A stretch of 64,000 nt of DNA from Halothece sp. PCC 7418 (lineage in GTDB: Bacteria; Cyanobacteriota; Cyanobacteriia; Cyanobacteriales; Rubidibacteraceae), in assembly GCF_000317635.1 (NCBI RefSeq), contig NC_019779.1:2170001-2234000 (forward strand). The letters are read 5' to 3'. The translations under genes and the position numbers were made by a program. The notes under the pieces were generated by a model. That model saw only the letters and a program-made list of their open reading frames with translations. It had not been told where the DNA came from and made no database searches. This document shows, piece after piece, positions 53,397 through 63,600 of the stretch (position 1 is its first letter; each line of letters starts with the position of its first letter).

Positions 53397-55733
53397 TCAT
53401 TGAGATGAGTATTGTTGTCGGGGCTGACCTCCAATGCGACGATCGCGGGCAATTCTGAGCCAGAAAATGGTAACTGCCATGATTGCGATCCCGCCAACAA
53501 TCCAAACCGTAGAAAAACCAGGATGTTGGGAAAATGTTGCGATTTGATAGAACATGGTCGCCACCCAATAACCTAAGCCCGTTGTCCAACCCGCAGCTAA
53601 AAGTGTCCAACCTAAGTTGGTTTCACGGTAGATTGCGCCCGTTGCAGCCACACAAGGAAAATACATCAGAACAAATAACAAATAAGCAAAAGCAGCAGCA
53701 CTGGTGCTAAATCGTTGTGACATCTGCCCAAATGTCCCCAAAGCGATCCCTTGTTCGGCTGCAGCAGCGCTTGGCTCTTGGACTTCACCGACACTTAAAC
53801 CGAGGGGATCAAGCATTTGATTGCCCAAATCAGCTAAATTAGCGGGAATACTGGCAAAAGCAGCACCAATTCCGCCCCAGAAACTAAACGGCTCTGCTTC
53901 TGCTCCTGATACTTCTGCTTCTTGTTTAGCTAACTCCCCATAAAGGGAATCGAGAGAACCCACCATGGCTTCTTTCGCAAACACTCCTGTGAAAATGCCA
54001 ACCGTTGCGGGCCAATTTTCTTGGGTCACGCCCATTGGCGAAAAAATGGGAGTCACCGCTTGACTGGTTGCAGAGAGGATAGAATCGCCTGTATCTTGTT
54101 TTCCGAAAGAACCATCCGTACCAATCGCATTTAACAAACTCAAAACCATCACCATCACGACAATCACTTTCCCTGCTCTGAGTAAAAAGGCTTTTAGTCT
54201 GTCCCAAGCGCGGATCATAACTCCTTTAGGCTTCGGAATGTGATAAGGGGGTAATTCCATAACAAAGGGCGCTGCTTCCCCTTGCATGATCGTATTTTTC
54301 ATGACTAGCCCAGTAAAGATCGCTGCTGCAATCCCAATGAGATAAAGACCAAACACTAAGTTTTGTCCGTTACGGGGGAAAAACGCAGCAGCAAATAGGG
54401 CATAAACAGGTAATCTTGCGCCACAAGACATAAACGGGTTCATCATAATCGTCATCAATCGATCGCGCTTATTTTCCAAAGTTCGGGTTGCCATAATCGC
54501 AGGAACATTACAACCAAATCCCACTAGCATCGGCACAAACGCTTTCCCAGGCAAACCAATCAAACGCATCACCTTATCCATGACAAACGCTGCTCTTGCC
54601 ATGTAGCCAGAGTCTTCCAGAATGGACAAAATCACGAAGAGTAAGGCAATTTGGGGAATAAAGGTCGCCACAGTTTGCACCCCTCCCCCAAAGGAAGTGA
54701 CTAAGCCAGTCAGCACCCCAGGTGCGCCTACAGACTCTAACCAAGTTTGGGGCCCATCCACTAAAATTGTTCCCACGGAAATATCAAAGAAATCAATAAA
54801 CGTTCCCCCAACATTAATGGCAATGAAAAACATCAAATACATCACCAATAAAAACAGGGGAATCCCAATCCAACGGTTAAGAACAAATTGATCAATTTGA
54901 TCAGATTTAGTCTGGGTGATCTGTCTTTTCTGTTTAACGGAAGTTTGGATTAAACTGCGAATAAAGCCATAGCGACTGTCCGCAACCAGAATATCAACAT
55001 CTTCGTGCAACAGTTGGTGAATCTTCCGTCGATTGGTAAAAACGGCTCGATGTAAGTCTTGACCTTTGAGTTCAGGGGCAATGCGGTCTTCACATTGTAA
55101 AAAGTTTAGCGCAATCCACCGTGTTGAAATTTTACGAGGATTTCCCTGGGCAGTAACAAAGGTTTCCACTTCAGTCAGCGCATCTTCGATGACAGCAGGA
55201 TAAGCCACCACAGAGGGCAGATTCCCAGGATTGTTGATTAATTCATTGATTCGGCTTTTGAGAAGACCAATCCCTTCTCCTAAAAAAGCGCTGATGGGAA
55301 TGACAAAACACCCCAATTTTTGCGCCAGAACATCCGTATCAATATCTAATTCGCGATCGCGCGCCACATCCATCATATTCAGCGCAGTCACCATCGGAAC
55401 CCGCATCTCCATGATCTGTGTCGTGAGATAAAGATTGCGTTCTAAGTTAGACGCATCAACAATATTAATAACGAGATCTGCTTCTCCAGAGATGAGATAA
55501 TCTCGCGCGATGATTTCATCAAGCCCAGAACTTTCATCTTCTCCATCGAGAGCATATACCCCAGGCAGGTCAATCACAGCGACTTCTGTGCCATCATATT
55601 GATATTTCCCTTCTTTGCGGTCAACGGTAACACCTGGCCAGTTACCCGTCCGTTGGTTCGTACCTGTGAGATCATTAAAAAGCGTGGTTTTGCCAGAATT
55701 CGGATTACCAATTAAAGCGATTGTTTTTGTCAT
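53397..55733 (-). CDS. feoB: Ferrous iron transporter FeoB
   Basis: 778 residues from the ATG at 55733. The frame runs to 55811, but those extra 26 residues (KNQEPRT repeated) are translated heptamer repeat. The N-terminal G domain has G1 GNPNSGKTTLFN, G3 DLPGVYAL and G4 NMMD. The membrane region carries two Gate domains (FGCNVPAIMATRTLENKRDR; FPCVAATGAIYRE). It imports Fe2+ across the plasma membrane in a GTP-dependent way. feoA lies 104 bp upstream, separated by heptamer repeats. Confidence 0.95.
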   Translation of the reverse strand: MTKTIALIGNPNSGKTTLFNDLTGTNQRTGNWPGVTVDRKEGKYQYDGTEVAVIDLPGVYALDGEDESSGLDEIIARDYLISGEADLVINIVDASNLERNLYLTTQIMEMRVPMVTALNMMDVARDRELDIDTDVLAQKLGCFVIPISAFLGEGIGLLKSRINELINNPGNLPSVVAYPAVIEDALTEVETFVTAQGNPRKISTRWIALNFLQCEDRIAPELKGQDLHRAVFTNRRKIHQLLHEDVDILVADSRYGFIRSLIQTSVKQKRQITQTKSDQIDQFVLNRWIGIPLFLLVMYLMFFIAINVGGTFIDFFDISVGTILVDGPQTWLESVGAPGVLTGLVTSFGGGVQTVATFIPQIALLFVILSILEDSGYMARAAFVMDKVMRLIGLPGKAFVPMLVGFGCNVPAIMATRTLENKRDRLMTIMMNPFMSCGARLPVYALFAAAFFPRNGQNLVFGLYLIGIAAAIFTGLVMKNTIMQGEAAPFVMELPPYHIPKPKGVMIRAWDRLKAFLLRAGKVIVVMVMVLSLLNAIGTDGSFGKQDTGDSILSATSQAVTPIFSPMGVTQENWPATVGIFTGVFAKEAMVGSLDSLYGELAKQEAEVSGAEAEPFSFWGGIGAAFASIPANLADLGNQMLDPLGLSVGEVQEPSAAAAEQGIALGTFGQMSQRFSTSAAAFAYLLFVLMYFPCVAATGAIYRETNLGWTLLAAGWTTGLGYWVATMFYQIATFSQHPGFSTVWIVGGIAIMAVTIFWLRIARDRRIGGQPRQQYSSQ

Positions 55734-55734
55734 C

Positions 55735-55792
55735 GTTCTTGGTTCTTGGTTCTTGGTTCTTGGTTCTTGGTTCTTGGTTCGTTGTTCTTTGG
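55735..55792. repeat. GTTCTTG heptamer array between feoA and feoB
   Basis: At least six tandem units of GTTCTTG with a degenerate end, starting one base upstream of the feoB ATG. They place the feoB ribosome-binding region inside the repeat. Confidence 0.9.
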
Positions 55793-55836
55793 GAGTTCCA
55801 GTCATTAACAATGAACCAGTAACAAATTATTAATTG

Positions 55837-56412
55837 TTAATTGTTTATGGATTCAACAATTAATGCAGCTGCCTCATCCTTACGCAAACTTAATTTAAAG
55901 CCCCGCACTAAAATCTCTACAGGATCGCCTAAAGGCGCAACCCGAGTGACAGTAAACTCTGTACCTGGGGTTAATCCCATTGCTAATAATTTGCTTTTGT
56001 AGGCTTGCTTGGTTCTATCACCTGTTGCTGCATAGCTGGTGACCTTCCCATGGTGATCAACTGCTAAATCCTTGAGGGTTGTTTTTTGCGTTTCCATATC
56101 ATCGATCGCGGTCACTTCTACGAGATAATCAAACGGTTGATCGGAGACAAGAATCTGTTTTGCCATCCCGCTATCAATCCCAATGCGACTTTCCCCAACA
56201 CCCACGACAATATTTCCCGTGAGATTCTGAAGGATTTTAACGCCCATTCCTGGTGCTAAGCCGATTCCAGCGAGTCGATTAATGCTCTCTCTGTCTTCAT
56301 AACCCGCAACCCAGAGTTTTTCCCCCACAGGTGCTTTCGCGAGTGTCATGATAGAACGTTTCGGACGGTGGTTTTGATCGCCGTCATGATCATTTTGTGG
56401 TTTATCAGACAT
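55837..56412 (-). CDS. feoA: FeoA protein with two tandem FeoA domains
   Basis: 191 residues. An N-terminal His/Asp-rich tail (KPQNDHDGDQNHRPK) is followed by two FeoA SH3-like domains. The first is about residues 23-100 (RESINRLAGIGLAPGMGVKI), the second about 112-188 (SKLLAMGLTPGTEFTVTRVA; EILVRGFKLSLRKDEAAAL). FeoA is a cytosolic partner of FeoB. Most bacteria have a single-domain FeoA of about 75-85 residues, so this is a fused double form. It is first in the feoAB operon. Confidence 0.9.
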   Translation of the reverse strand: MSDKPQNDHDGDQNHRPKRSIMTLAKAPVGEKLWVAGYEDRESINRLAGIGLAPGMGVKILQNLTGNIVVGVGESRIGIDSGMAKQILVSDQPFDYLVEVTAIDDMETQKTTLKDLAVDHHGKVTSYAATGDRTKQAYKSKLLAMGLTPGTEFTVTRVAPLGDPVEILVRGFKLSLRKDEAAALIVESINN

Positions 56413-57056
56413 GATTTTTCTTCTGGTGTGTCTTCAAGATGTTTACGTTTCATGAGGAGAGTCTTTTGGCTCAAACTCCCTTAATTATTGACAACTATTT
56501 TTAGTTGTTGGCTTAAATTTAGTGATAACATAGTCAATTTTGCTCCTCAGGATAAGTTAAGGAACATTTAATTTTTAGTCTGAACAGAAGCTCAAAAACG
56601 CCTTTTTCAGAGCAATTAATCCCCTCTATATCCCCTAATTAAGGGAAATTGGGCGGATCTAGCCCCTGAAACAGGGAACAGGCGATTGCCTCAGTGATCG
56701 CGCTACACTTGAGCAACTCAATAATTGAATTGCAATTAAATTTAAAAATTATTCTCAATTATTTATTGACTTTGAAATCTAGTTCCCGTCTAAGATTAGC
56801 CGATCGCGCTGGATGTCGTGGGCTCACTCTGAAATTGAATCACTAATGTAAAAAGATGTAAGACACACCAATCATCTTTCCCCTATACTATAACCAAGTT
56901 AATGAGAAAGATTACTAAAAAAAGGGCAAGGAACTGATCGCTATTCCCTTTAGTGTCCCGTACAGCAACTGTCTCGAAGGATTGGGTTAGAAGAGCCTCC
57001 CTCGCGCTCAAAATTCCAAATTCCCTGCCCTCAATCCCAATTATTGAAGAAGCACC
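56413..57056. other. Long AT-rich region upstream of feoA and the chemoreceptor
   Basis: About 640 bp with no convincing gene; an 82-codon minus-strand frame at 56883-57131 lacks family resemblance. The segment at 56742-56766 (minus strand AATTGAGAATAATTTTTAAA) is weakly like a Fur site and could serve feoAB, though it is about 330 bp from the start. Confidence 0.3.
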
Positions 57057-57160
57057 ATGATCAATTCCAAAAGTGTGAGTTACTTTCCGTCTTCCCAGAT
57101 GACAACAGGAAGAAATGAGAAAAATTATCAAGACCCACCCTCTGAAGAAAAAAAGGGCTG
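57057..57160 (+). other. Out-of-frame N-terminal leader of the chemoreceptor gene
   Basis: From the ATG at 57057 a 35-codon frame (MINSKSVSYFPSSQMTTGRN ... PSEEKKG) stops at TGA 57159-57161. One added A in the seven-A run at 57148-57154 would continue it as GLSLRKRLLLGIV into the receptor. This is the natural positively charged lead-in to its first membrane helix. Confidence 0.6.
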
Positions 57161-57175
57161 AGCTTACGGAAACGA

Positions 57176-59002
57176 TTGCTATTAGGGATCGTTCCCACGG
57201 TTTTAACGCCCCTGATGGTTGCAGGAGTAGCAGGTTGGTCAGTGGTTCACACCAACATCAAAAATCAGTATGAGAATCGTCTGCAAGAACAATCTCTCTT
57301 AGCAAGTCAGGTGTCTCAGGAAACCTTGTCAAACTTGTTGCAAACTAACCAACAGATTGTCAATCAGACATTTTTAGAAACAACCAAAGTACAGGTGTTA
57401 GATACATCCACTAAGCAAGTCCTCACCACCATCACCGCAGAAGGATCGGTAACCGAGGAAAACACGCAAGGGGGAGAAACAGTAGAAACGATCGCGCGAT
57501 CGTTGATTGAAGCATTAAACTCCGCATCCGACCCAGTCCCTGACCCCTCTCATCTCGCAAATCCCTACAATTTACAGCAAACCAACTTGCAATTCTACAA
57601 TCAAGACAGTGGTCAAAGACTAATTTTTAACTTTCTCCATCAAGGACGAAAGTATTATCTCACCACCATTCCCCAAACAGACTGGGTCGCCATTTCTTCT
57701 GTGGAGAATCGGGTTTTGCAAGGAGCAGGAAATGAATTAATTTATATGTTTGTTTTGGTCGGGGGTGTGTTAGGTGTAGTAGCAGTAGGCATTGTGGTCA
57801 TTTTAGCTCGCCAACTGTCTTCTCCATTGATTAATGTTTCTCAATCAGTGCAACAAGTCGCAGCAGGAAACCTCGCCGTGAGAGCGCAACTGCAAGGAGG
57901 GGTGGAAACTCGCACTTTAGCAACCAGTTTTAATAATTTGGTGGAGCGAGTACAAGCCTTATTAAAACAACAAGAAGCCACCAGTGAACAACAGCGTCAG
58001 CAACGGGAAAAGTTAGAGGAAGAAGTTTCCCAATTGATGAATGATCTCGAAGGAGCAGCAGAGGGGGATTTGACCGTAAGATCAAGGTTGTTAGAGGGAG
58101 ATGTGGGAATTGTTGCTGATTTGTTTAATATGGTGGTCGAAAATTTGCAAGACACAGCGCGACAGGTGAAACAAGCAGCAAGTGGGGTCACTGATGCGTT
58201 GGGAGACAATGATGTTGAAATTCGTAAGTTGGCTCAAAGCGCGATCGCGCAAGCAGAGGAAATTCAAGCCACACTCAATTCCGTAGAAGAAATGACTCGT
58301 TCCATTAAGGAGGTAGCGCAAAACGCTCAACAAGCAGCTAATCTTGCCGATCAGGCGTTTTCAACGGCTCAGGAAGGGAACGAAGCCATGGCAGAAACTG
58401 TGGAGAGTATTCAACAATTGCGCTCGACTGTGGGAGAAACTGCCCAAAAAATGCAGGAAATGGGAAAATCCGCCCAGCAAATTACAGAAGTGGTTTCTAT
58501 CATTGACCAAATTTCTCTAAAAACCACTTTATTGGCGATGAATGCCAGTTTAGAAGCTCATCAAGCGGGAGAATTCGGAAAAGGCTTTACCGCAGTTGCT
58601 GAACAAATTGAATCTCTCTCCGAACAATCCGCATCCGCAGCCCAAGAAATTGCACAGATTGTCAAGAAAATCCAAGTCCAAACCAGCGAGTCGATCGAGG
58701 CGATGGAATTAGGACACCGTGAGGTTTTAGCCAGCACTCAATCCGTAGAAAAGACAAAAGAGCGATTGTCTGATGTGGTGGAACGTTCCGAAACCATTAA
58801 CCAGATTATGCAGTCGATTTCTCATTCTACTGTATCACAAGCAGAGACTTCCCAAGCCGTTTCTCGACTCATGGAACAATCCGCGCGATCGTCCCAAGAT
58901 CAATCTCAAACTTCAACAGCAGTCGCCCAAGCGATTCAAGAAACCGTACAGGTGGCGAAAACATTAGAAGCATCTGTTGAAAACTTCAAAGTTGAGAAGT
59001 AA
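57176..59002 (+). CDS. Methyl-accepting chemotaxis protein (PilJ-like)
   Basis: 608 residues from a TTG at 57176, with no ATG in this frame near the start. Membrane helix 1 is residues 2-23 and helix 2 residues 188-211, with a periplasmic sensor region between them. HAMP occupies about 212-265, then a long coiled-coil signalling domain whose tip reads SLKTTLLAMNASLEAHQAGE, then FGKGFTAVAEQIESLSEQSA. It should signal to CheA/PilL in a type IV pilus phototaxis or chemotaxis pathway. A PATAN-REC response regulator follows. The N-terminus seems truncated by a frameshift in an upstream A7 tract. Confidence 0.88.
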   Translation: MLLGIVPTVLTPLMVAGVAGWSVVHTNIKNQYENRLQEQSLLASQVSQETLSNLLQTNQQIVNQTFLETTKVQVLDTSTKQVLTTITAEGSVTEENTQGGETVETIARSLIEALNSASDPVPDPSHLANPYNLQQTNLQFYNQDSGQRLIFNFLHQGRKYYLTTIPQTDWVAISSVENRVLQGAGNELIYMFVLVGGVLGVVAVGIVVILARQLSSPLINVSQSVQQVAAGNLAVRAQLQGGVETRTLATSFNNLVERVQALLKQQEATSEQQRQQREKLEEEVSQLMNDLEGAAEGDLTVRSRLLEGDVGIVADLFNMVVENLQDTARQVKQAASGVTDALGDNDVEIRKLAQSAIAQAEEIQATLNSVEEMTRSIKEVAQNAQQAANLADQAFSTAQEGNEAMAETVESIQQLRSTVGETAQKMQEMGKSAQQITEVVSIIDQISLKTTLLAMNASLEAHQAGEFGKGFTAVAEQIESLSEQSASAAQEIAQIVKKIQVQTSESIEAMELGHREVLASTQSVEKTKERLSDVVERSETINQIMQSISHSTVSQAETSQAVSRLMEQSARSSQDQSQTSTAVAQAIQETVQVAKTLEASVENFKVEK

Positions 59003-59072
59003 TCATTAGTCATTGGTCATTGGTCATTAGTCATTGGTCATTAGTCATTGGTCATTGGTCATTGGTCATTGG
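59003..59072. repeat. TCATTGG/TCATTAG heptamer array
   Basis: About ten tandem heptamers start immediately after the chemoreceptor stop codon and fill most of the spacer before the response regulator. Confidence 0.95.
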
Positions 59073-59119
59073 GAAAACTGATCTCTTTAGTTGTCACATA
59101 AGACAAAGGAAAAACAATA

Positions 59120-60313
59120 ATGAGCATTTCTAATCAACCGAAGCAACTCGATTCCTCGAAGAGACAAATCCTTAATAATCCCTTTCAGTTATTGGCTAGC
59201 TTATCTCAGCTTCAGCATTCTGGAAAATTAACCGTTTTTACCGAAGAAGTTAGCTGGGAAATTTATGTTGCTAATCGTCAACTGCAAGCTGCTTTTATCT
59301 CAGTTCAATCCTTAGAAAGTCTCTATTATCATCTCCAAGCTCTCAATTATAAAACTGTTGTGTCAGCAGTTAAAACAGCTATTAAATCTTCTCCTCAGAA
59401 TCATTCTTTCAATCATTTATCGATTAAAAAGACCTTGGATTGGCTCAAACAACAAAACCTTTTAAATAGTGAGCAAATTTCACAGGTGACACAGCAGATC
59501 AGTCTTGAAGCAATCGAACCTTTCTTCTGGCTGGATCATGGAACCTGTCAATGGCAAGAAATGTCATCAACTCCTATAACGACACCGATTGCTGATCCTC
59601 CTCAATTAATTGATTTAGTTAAACAGGGGCGCGATCGGATACAATCTTGGCAAGAACTCCTCGATCAAATTCAGTCTCCTTATCAGCGTCCTTATTTATT
59701 TAATCATAGTTTTGTTGAAAATTCTTCCGAGAGGTTTTTAGCAAAACTCTCTCGACTAATGCGCGGTTTTAGTATTCATCAAATCGCCCTGCTGATTCAA
59801 CAAGATGAAATTCATTTAGCGAAAAAACTTTATCCCTATCTGCAAAGTAAAGACTTGATTTTAAGAGAAGCAAACTCTCCTTGGAAGCAACTTCCTAGTT
59901 TACCCCAAAAATCGCAAAATCACCAGAATCCAGAAGGAAAGAAAAAGCAAAAACGCTCTTTAATTGCCTGCGTTGATGATAGCCCGACAATTTTAAGAGA
60001 AGTCCAGCGCTTTTTGGGAAAAGAGGAATATGAAATCATTAAAATTGAGAATCCCGTAGAAGCTGCTTCTACACTCTTTCGCGTGAAACCCAATCTGATT
60101 TTAATGGACATTTCCATGCCAGAAATTAATGGTTATCAACTCTGTGGCTTGTTGAAAAATAGTAAGGCTCTTTCACAAGTGCCTATTATAATGGTGACAA
60201 GTCGAACAGGAATGATTGATAAAGTCAGAGCAAAAGCGTCTGGGGCGACTGATTATTTAACAAAGCCTTTCACTCAAGATAGTCTGTTAGAAATAGTGAG
60301 AAAATATCTCTAG
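59120..60313 (+). CDS. PatA/PilG-type response regulator (PATAN domain plus receiver)
   Basis: 397 residues. Residues about 10-250 form the PATAN region (LSQLQHSGKLTVFTEEVSWE, then IYVANRQLQAAFI), homologous in layout to that of the protein at 16082-17368. The C-terminal receiver domain (about 280-397) has the acidic pair in ACVDDSPTILRE, phospho-acceptor D330 in LILMDISMP, T in IIMVTSRTG and K in YLTKPF. It has the PixG/PilG/TaxP1 arrangement, which works with PilJ-like receptors to control pili. It has a separate Shine-Dalgarno (AAGGA) and follows the receptor after a heptamer array. Confidence 0.9.
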   Translation: MSISNQPKQLDSSKRQILNNPFQLLASLSQLQHSGKLTVFTEEVSWEIYVANRQLQAAFISVQSLESLYYHLQALNYKTVVSAVKTAIKSSPQNHSFNHLSIKKTLDWLKQQNLLNSEQISQVTQQISLEAIEPFFWLDHGTCQWQEMSSTPITTPIADPPQLIDLVKQGRDRIQSWQELLDQIQSPYQRPYLFNHSFVENSSERFLAKLSRLMRGFSIHQIALLIQQDEIHLAKKLYPYLQSKDLILREANSPWKQLPSLPQKSQNHQNPEGKKKQKRSLIACVDDSPTILREVQRFLGKEEYEIIKIENPVEAASTLFRVKPNLILMDISMPEINGYQLCGLLKNSKALSQVPIIMVTSRTGMIDKVRAKASGATDYLTKPFTQDSLLEIVRKYL

Positions 60314-60666
60314 ACGATCTAGTGTTCTAACTGATGTGCCACAACCTAACGAAGACTGCTTAGTCTTGTAATCATCTTGAAATCGAAGCCTTTCTGACTG
60401 ATTCACGGTAAAGAGAACGAATCCTACCCAACGTTAGCACTACTCATTTGGGTTAGGATAGATTGAAATCAAAAAAACAAGTCATGGCTTACCTTATCCC
60501 TTGCCCCAGCCCGTAGCGCTATTATATTGATATTTTTGCCTACAAGCCAGAGGTCGATTTTCCCACAAATGAATGTAGAGACGTTCCATGGAACATCTCT
60601 ACAGACGGTATCGGTTTGACGACAATAGGATTGGTCTAGGCAATTCAATCCAATGAATCGCGCCGT
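60314..60666. other. Intergenic region between convergent regulator and chlH
   Basis: About 350 bp without a gene. It holds one palindrome (60574-60603) and no recognisable terminator with a U-tract. Confidence 0.4.
60574..60603. repeat. 30-bp dispersed palindrome
   Basis: Arms TGTAGAGACGTTCCA and TGGAACATCTCTACA pair at 14 of 15 positions. I recall near-identical GTAGAGACGTTCCATGGAAC elements as common in cyanobacterial intergenic DNA. It may act as the 3' end for chlH and the convergent regulator. Confidence 0.75.
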
Positions 60667-63600
60667 TTAGTCAATCCCTTCGATGCGGTCTTCTGCCTCT
60701 TGATACAATTCACGCAGGCGATCGAGGTTTTCTTCGCTGGTTTCCCAATACCCGCGTCCGTTGGCTTCTAACAGGGTGGTCACCATGCGTCGGAAGGAAT
60801 TAGGATTCAAGTTTAACAAGCGTTCCTGCATTTCCTTATCTTTAATGAAGGTTTCATTGGTGTCTTCATACACCCAGTTATCAACCGCACCAGCGGTGGC
60901 ACTCCAGCCCATGGTATTCACCAAACGCTTGGATAATTCGCGCACGCCTTCATAACCATGACTCAGCATTCCTTCATACCATTTCGGGTTTAGCATTTTC
61001 GTCCGCGCATCTAGACGCACTGTTTCGGAGAGGCTGCGGACTTGGGCATTTGCCGTGGTGGTATCCGCGATGTAAGCTGCGGGTTGTTTGCCATCTTCCC
61101 GAAGACTGCTAACCACTTTGGTGGGGTCAGAGTCGAAGTAGTGGGAAACGTCGCTGAGACTAATTTCGGAAGAGTCTAAGTTTTGATAAGTGACATCAGC
61201 GGTTTTCAGTGCCGATTCAAAAATCTTGCGGTTTTCACTCATAATCCCTGGGTTATCCGCGTCAAAGGCAAAGGATTTCCGATTGAGATACATATCCCGT
61301 AACTCAGATTCGTCTTCCCAAGAACTGTTTTCTACCGCTAAGTTGACGTTAGACGCATAGGATCCAGAGGCATTGGAGAAGATGCGAGTAGCAGCTTGAC
61401 GGAGGTTAACGCCGTTTTCTTCCGCTTGCTGCATGGCGTGTTTGCGGACAAAGTTCATTTCTGGGGGTTCATCCGCTTCCGCTGCCATTTTTACCCCTTG
61501 GTCTAACAATGCCATTTGATTAATGAACAGGTCACGGAAGACACCAGAACAGTTTACTACCACGTCAATGCGGGGACGACCCAATTCTTCTAAGGGAATC
61601 AGTTCCAGTTTGTTAATGCGTCCGAGAGAGTCGGGAACGGGCTTCACCCCGATGAGGCAGAGAATTTGCGCGAGAGATTCGCCGTAGGTTTTGATGTTAT
61701 CGGTTCCCCAAAGCACAGAGGCAATGGTTTCCGGGAGTTCACCGCCATTTTCCGCACGGTGACGGTCTAAGAGACGATCCACAACCACTTTCGCAGATTG
61801 AACCGCTGCTGCGGTGGGAATGGACTGGGGATCAAGGGCGTGGATATTTTTCCCTGTCGGTAGGACATTGGGATTGCGAATGGGGTCACCACCGGGTCCA
61901 GGCATGATATATTCCCCTTCTAAACCGCGCAAGAGTCCACCGAGTTCGTTATCGGCAACCACTTGTTCTAAGCAGAATTCGAGATATTCAAACAAGGGCT
62001 TCATTTTCTCGCGATCCACCTTGGTATAGTCGAGATCGTGCAGGGCTTGTACCCAAGGTTCTTTTTTGCCCATGTTGAAGAAGTTCAGTTTAGAAACTTG
62101 CGAGACTCGTCCGTTAGCATCGGCTTGGGCGTGAACGAGGGCAGCAACAGCATCTTGAACCGCGCTGTTGATTTCTTGCAACAGTTGGACATCGGCTAAA
62201 ACGCCTTTGTCGTTATTGCGGTAAACTTCATCGAGATCCCGTCCGATACTTTCGGCGATGGTGCGGGGTAAGCCTTGAATTTCTTCTTCTTCGCGATCGA
62301 GCGAGGCAATATTAACTAAGGTAGCAATCGCTTCTTCCGCGCTTGGGGGTTGTCCAATGACGTGCAAGCCACAAGGCAACAGACGAGAAGAAATTTCCAT
62401 CAGTTGCTTATACAGCAAGCCCACCAGCGTATCCCGTTCTTCGGGACTCATCTCACTAGCATCTTTTTCAGGGATATCGACATCTTTATCCAGATTGACA
62501 ATCCGCGCTTGATCCATAATCGTATTCACAATTTGGATCGCGCGACCGTTATCTTTCAGGTTTTGATACGACCCGATCAAGTCTTGCAGTTCTTGTAAGC
62601 CTTTGTAGAGTCCTGCATTTTCGGCAGGTGGCGTGAGGTAAGAAATGGTTTCGGCGTAACTGCGGCGTTTCGCGATCGTTGCTTCACTGGGGTTATTGGC
62701 TGCGTAGTAGTAGAGGTTCGGAATGCTGCCAATGAGACTGTCGGGATAGCAATCTCCAGACATTCCCATTTGCTTACCAGGCATAAACTCCAGAGAACCG
62801 TGAGTTCCGAAGTGTAACACGGCATCGGCACCCCAAACTTTTTCTAAGTAGGTGTAGTAGGCAGCAAAGCCGTGGTGAGGAGAAGCAGAACGGGAGAAGA
62901 GAAGCCGCATCGGGTCGCCTTCATAGCCAAAGGTGGGTTGTACACCAATGAAGACGTTTCCGAAGTGTTTCCCGTAAATGAGGAGATTCTCACCGTCACT
63001 GTTGAGTTCTCCTGGTGGCGGACCCCAGTTTTCATGGAGATTTTCGGAGTAGGGGGTGAGTCGTTCGTATTCGGGAACGGACATCCGATAAGCAATGTTT
63101 AACTCAGGGCTGGCGTATTGCGCTTGGGCATCGTGCAATACCAGTTCCATGAGTTCTTTCGGAGACTCAGGTAATTCTCCCACGTCGTAGCCGTTGTTAC
63201 GAAGTCCTTGTAAAACTTCATAGATACTGCCGAAGACATCGAGATAGGCTGCTGTTCCCACGTTTCCTTTGTCAGGAGGGAAGCTGAAGACGGTGATGGC
63301 AACTTTTTTATCGAGTTTGGGTTTACGGCGCAATTTTGCCCATTTCATGGCGCGTTGGGCAATCATTTCCACCCGATCTTGCAGCGCGATCGCGCGACCG
63401 GTTGCGCCATCACGTCCAGAGAGAATAATCGGTTCAATTCCGCCATCGAGTTCAGGAATGGCAATTTGCAACGCCACCTGCACAGGATGCAACCCTAGCT
63501 CACTTTCTTCCCATTCTTCTGTGGTTTGGAAAACGAGGGGTAAAGCGACCATATAAGGGCGATTAATCCGTTTGAGAGATTCAATGGCTTTGGGATGGTC

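Noticed and set aside
55734-55811. N-terminal extension of feoB
   Set aside because: Encoded by GTTCTTG heptamers; FeoB starts at the G1-proximal MTKTIALIGNP.
56883-57131. 82-residue minus-strand ORF upstream of the chemoreceptor
   Set aside because: No family resemblance, and it overlaps the likely receptor leader on the other strand.
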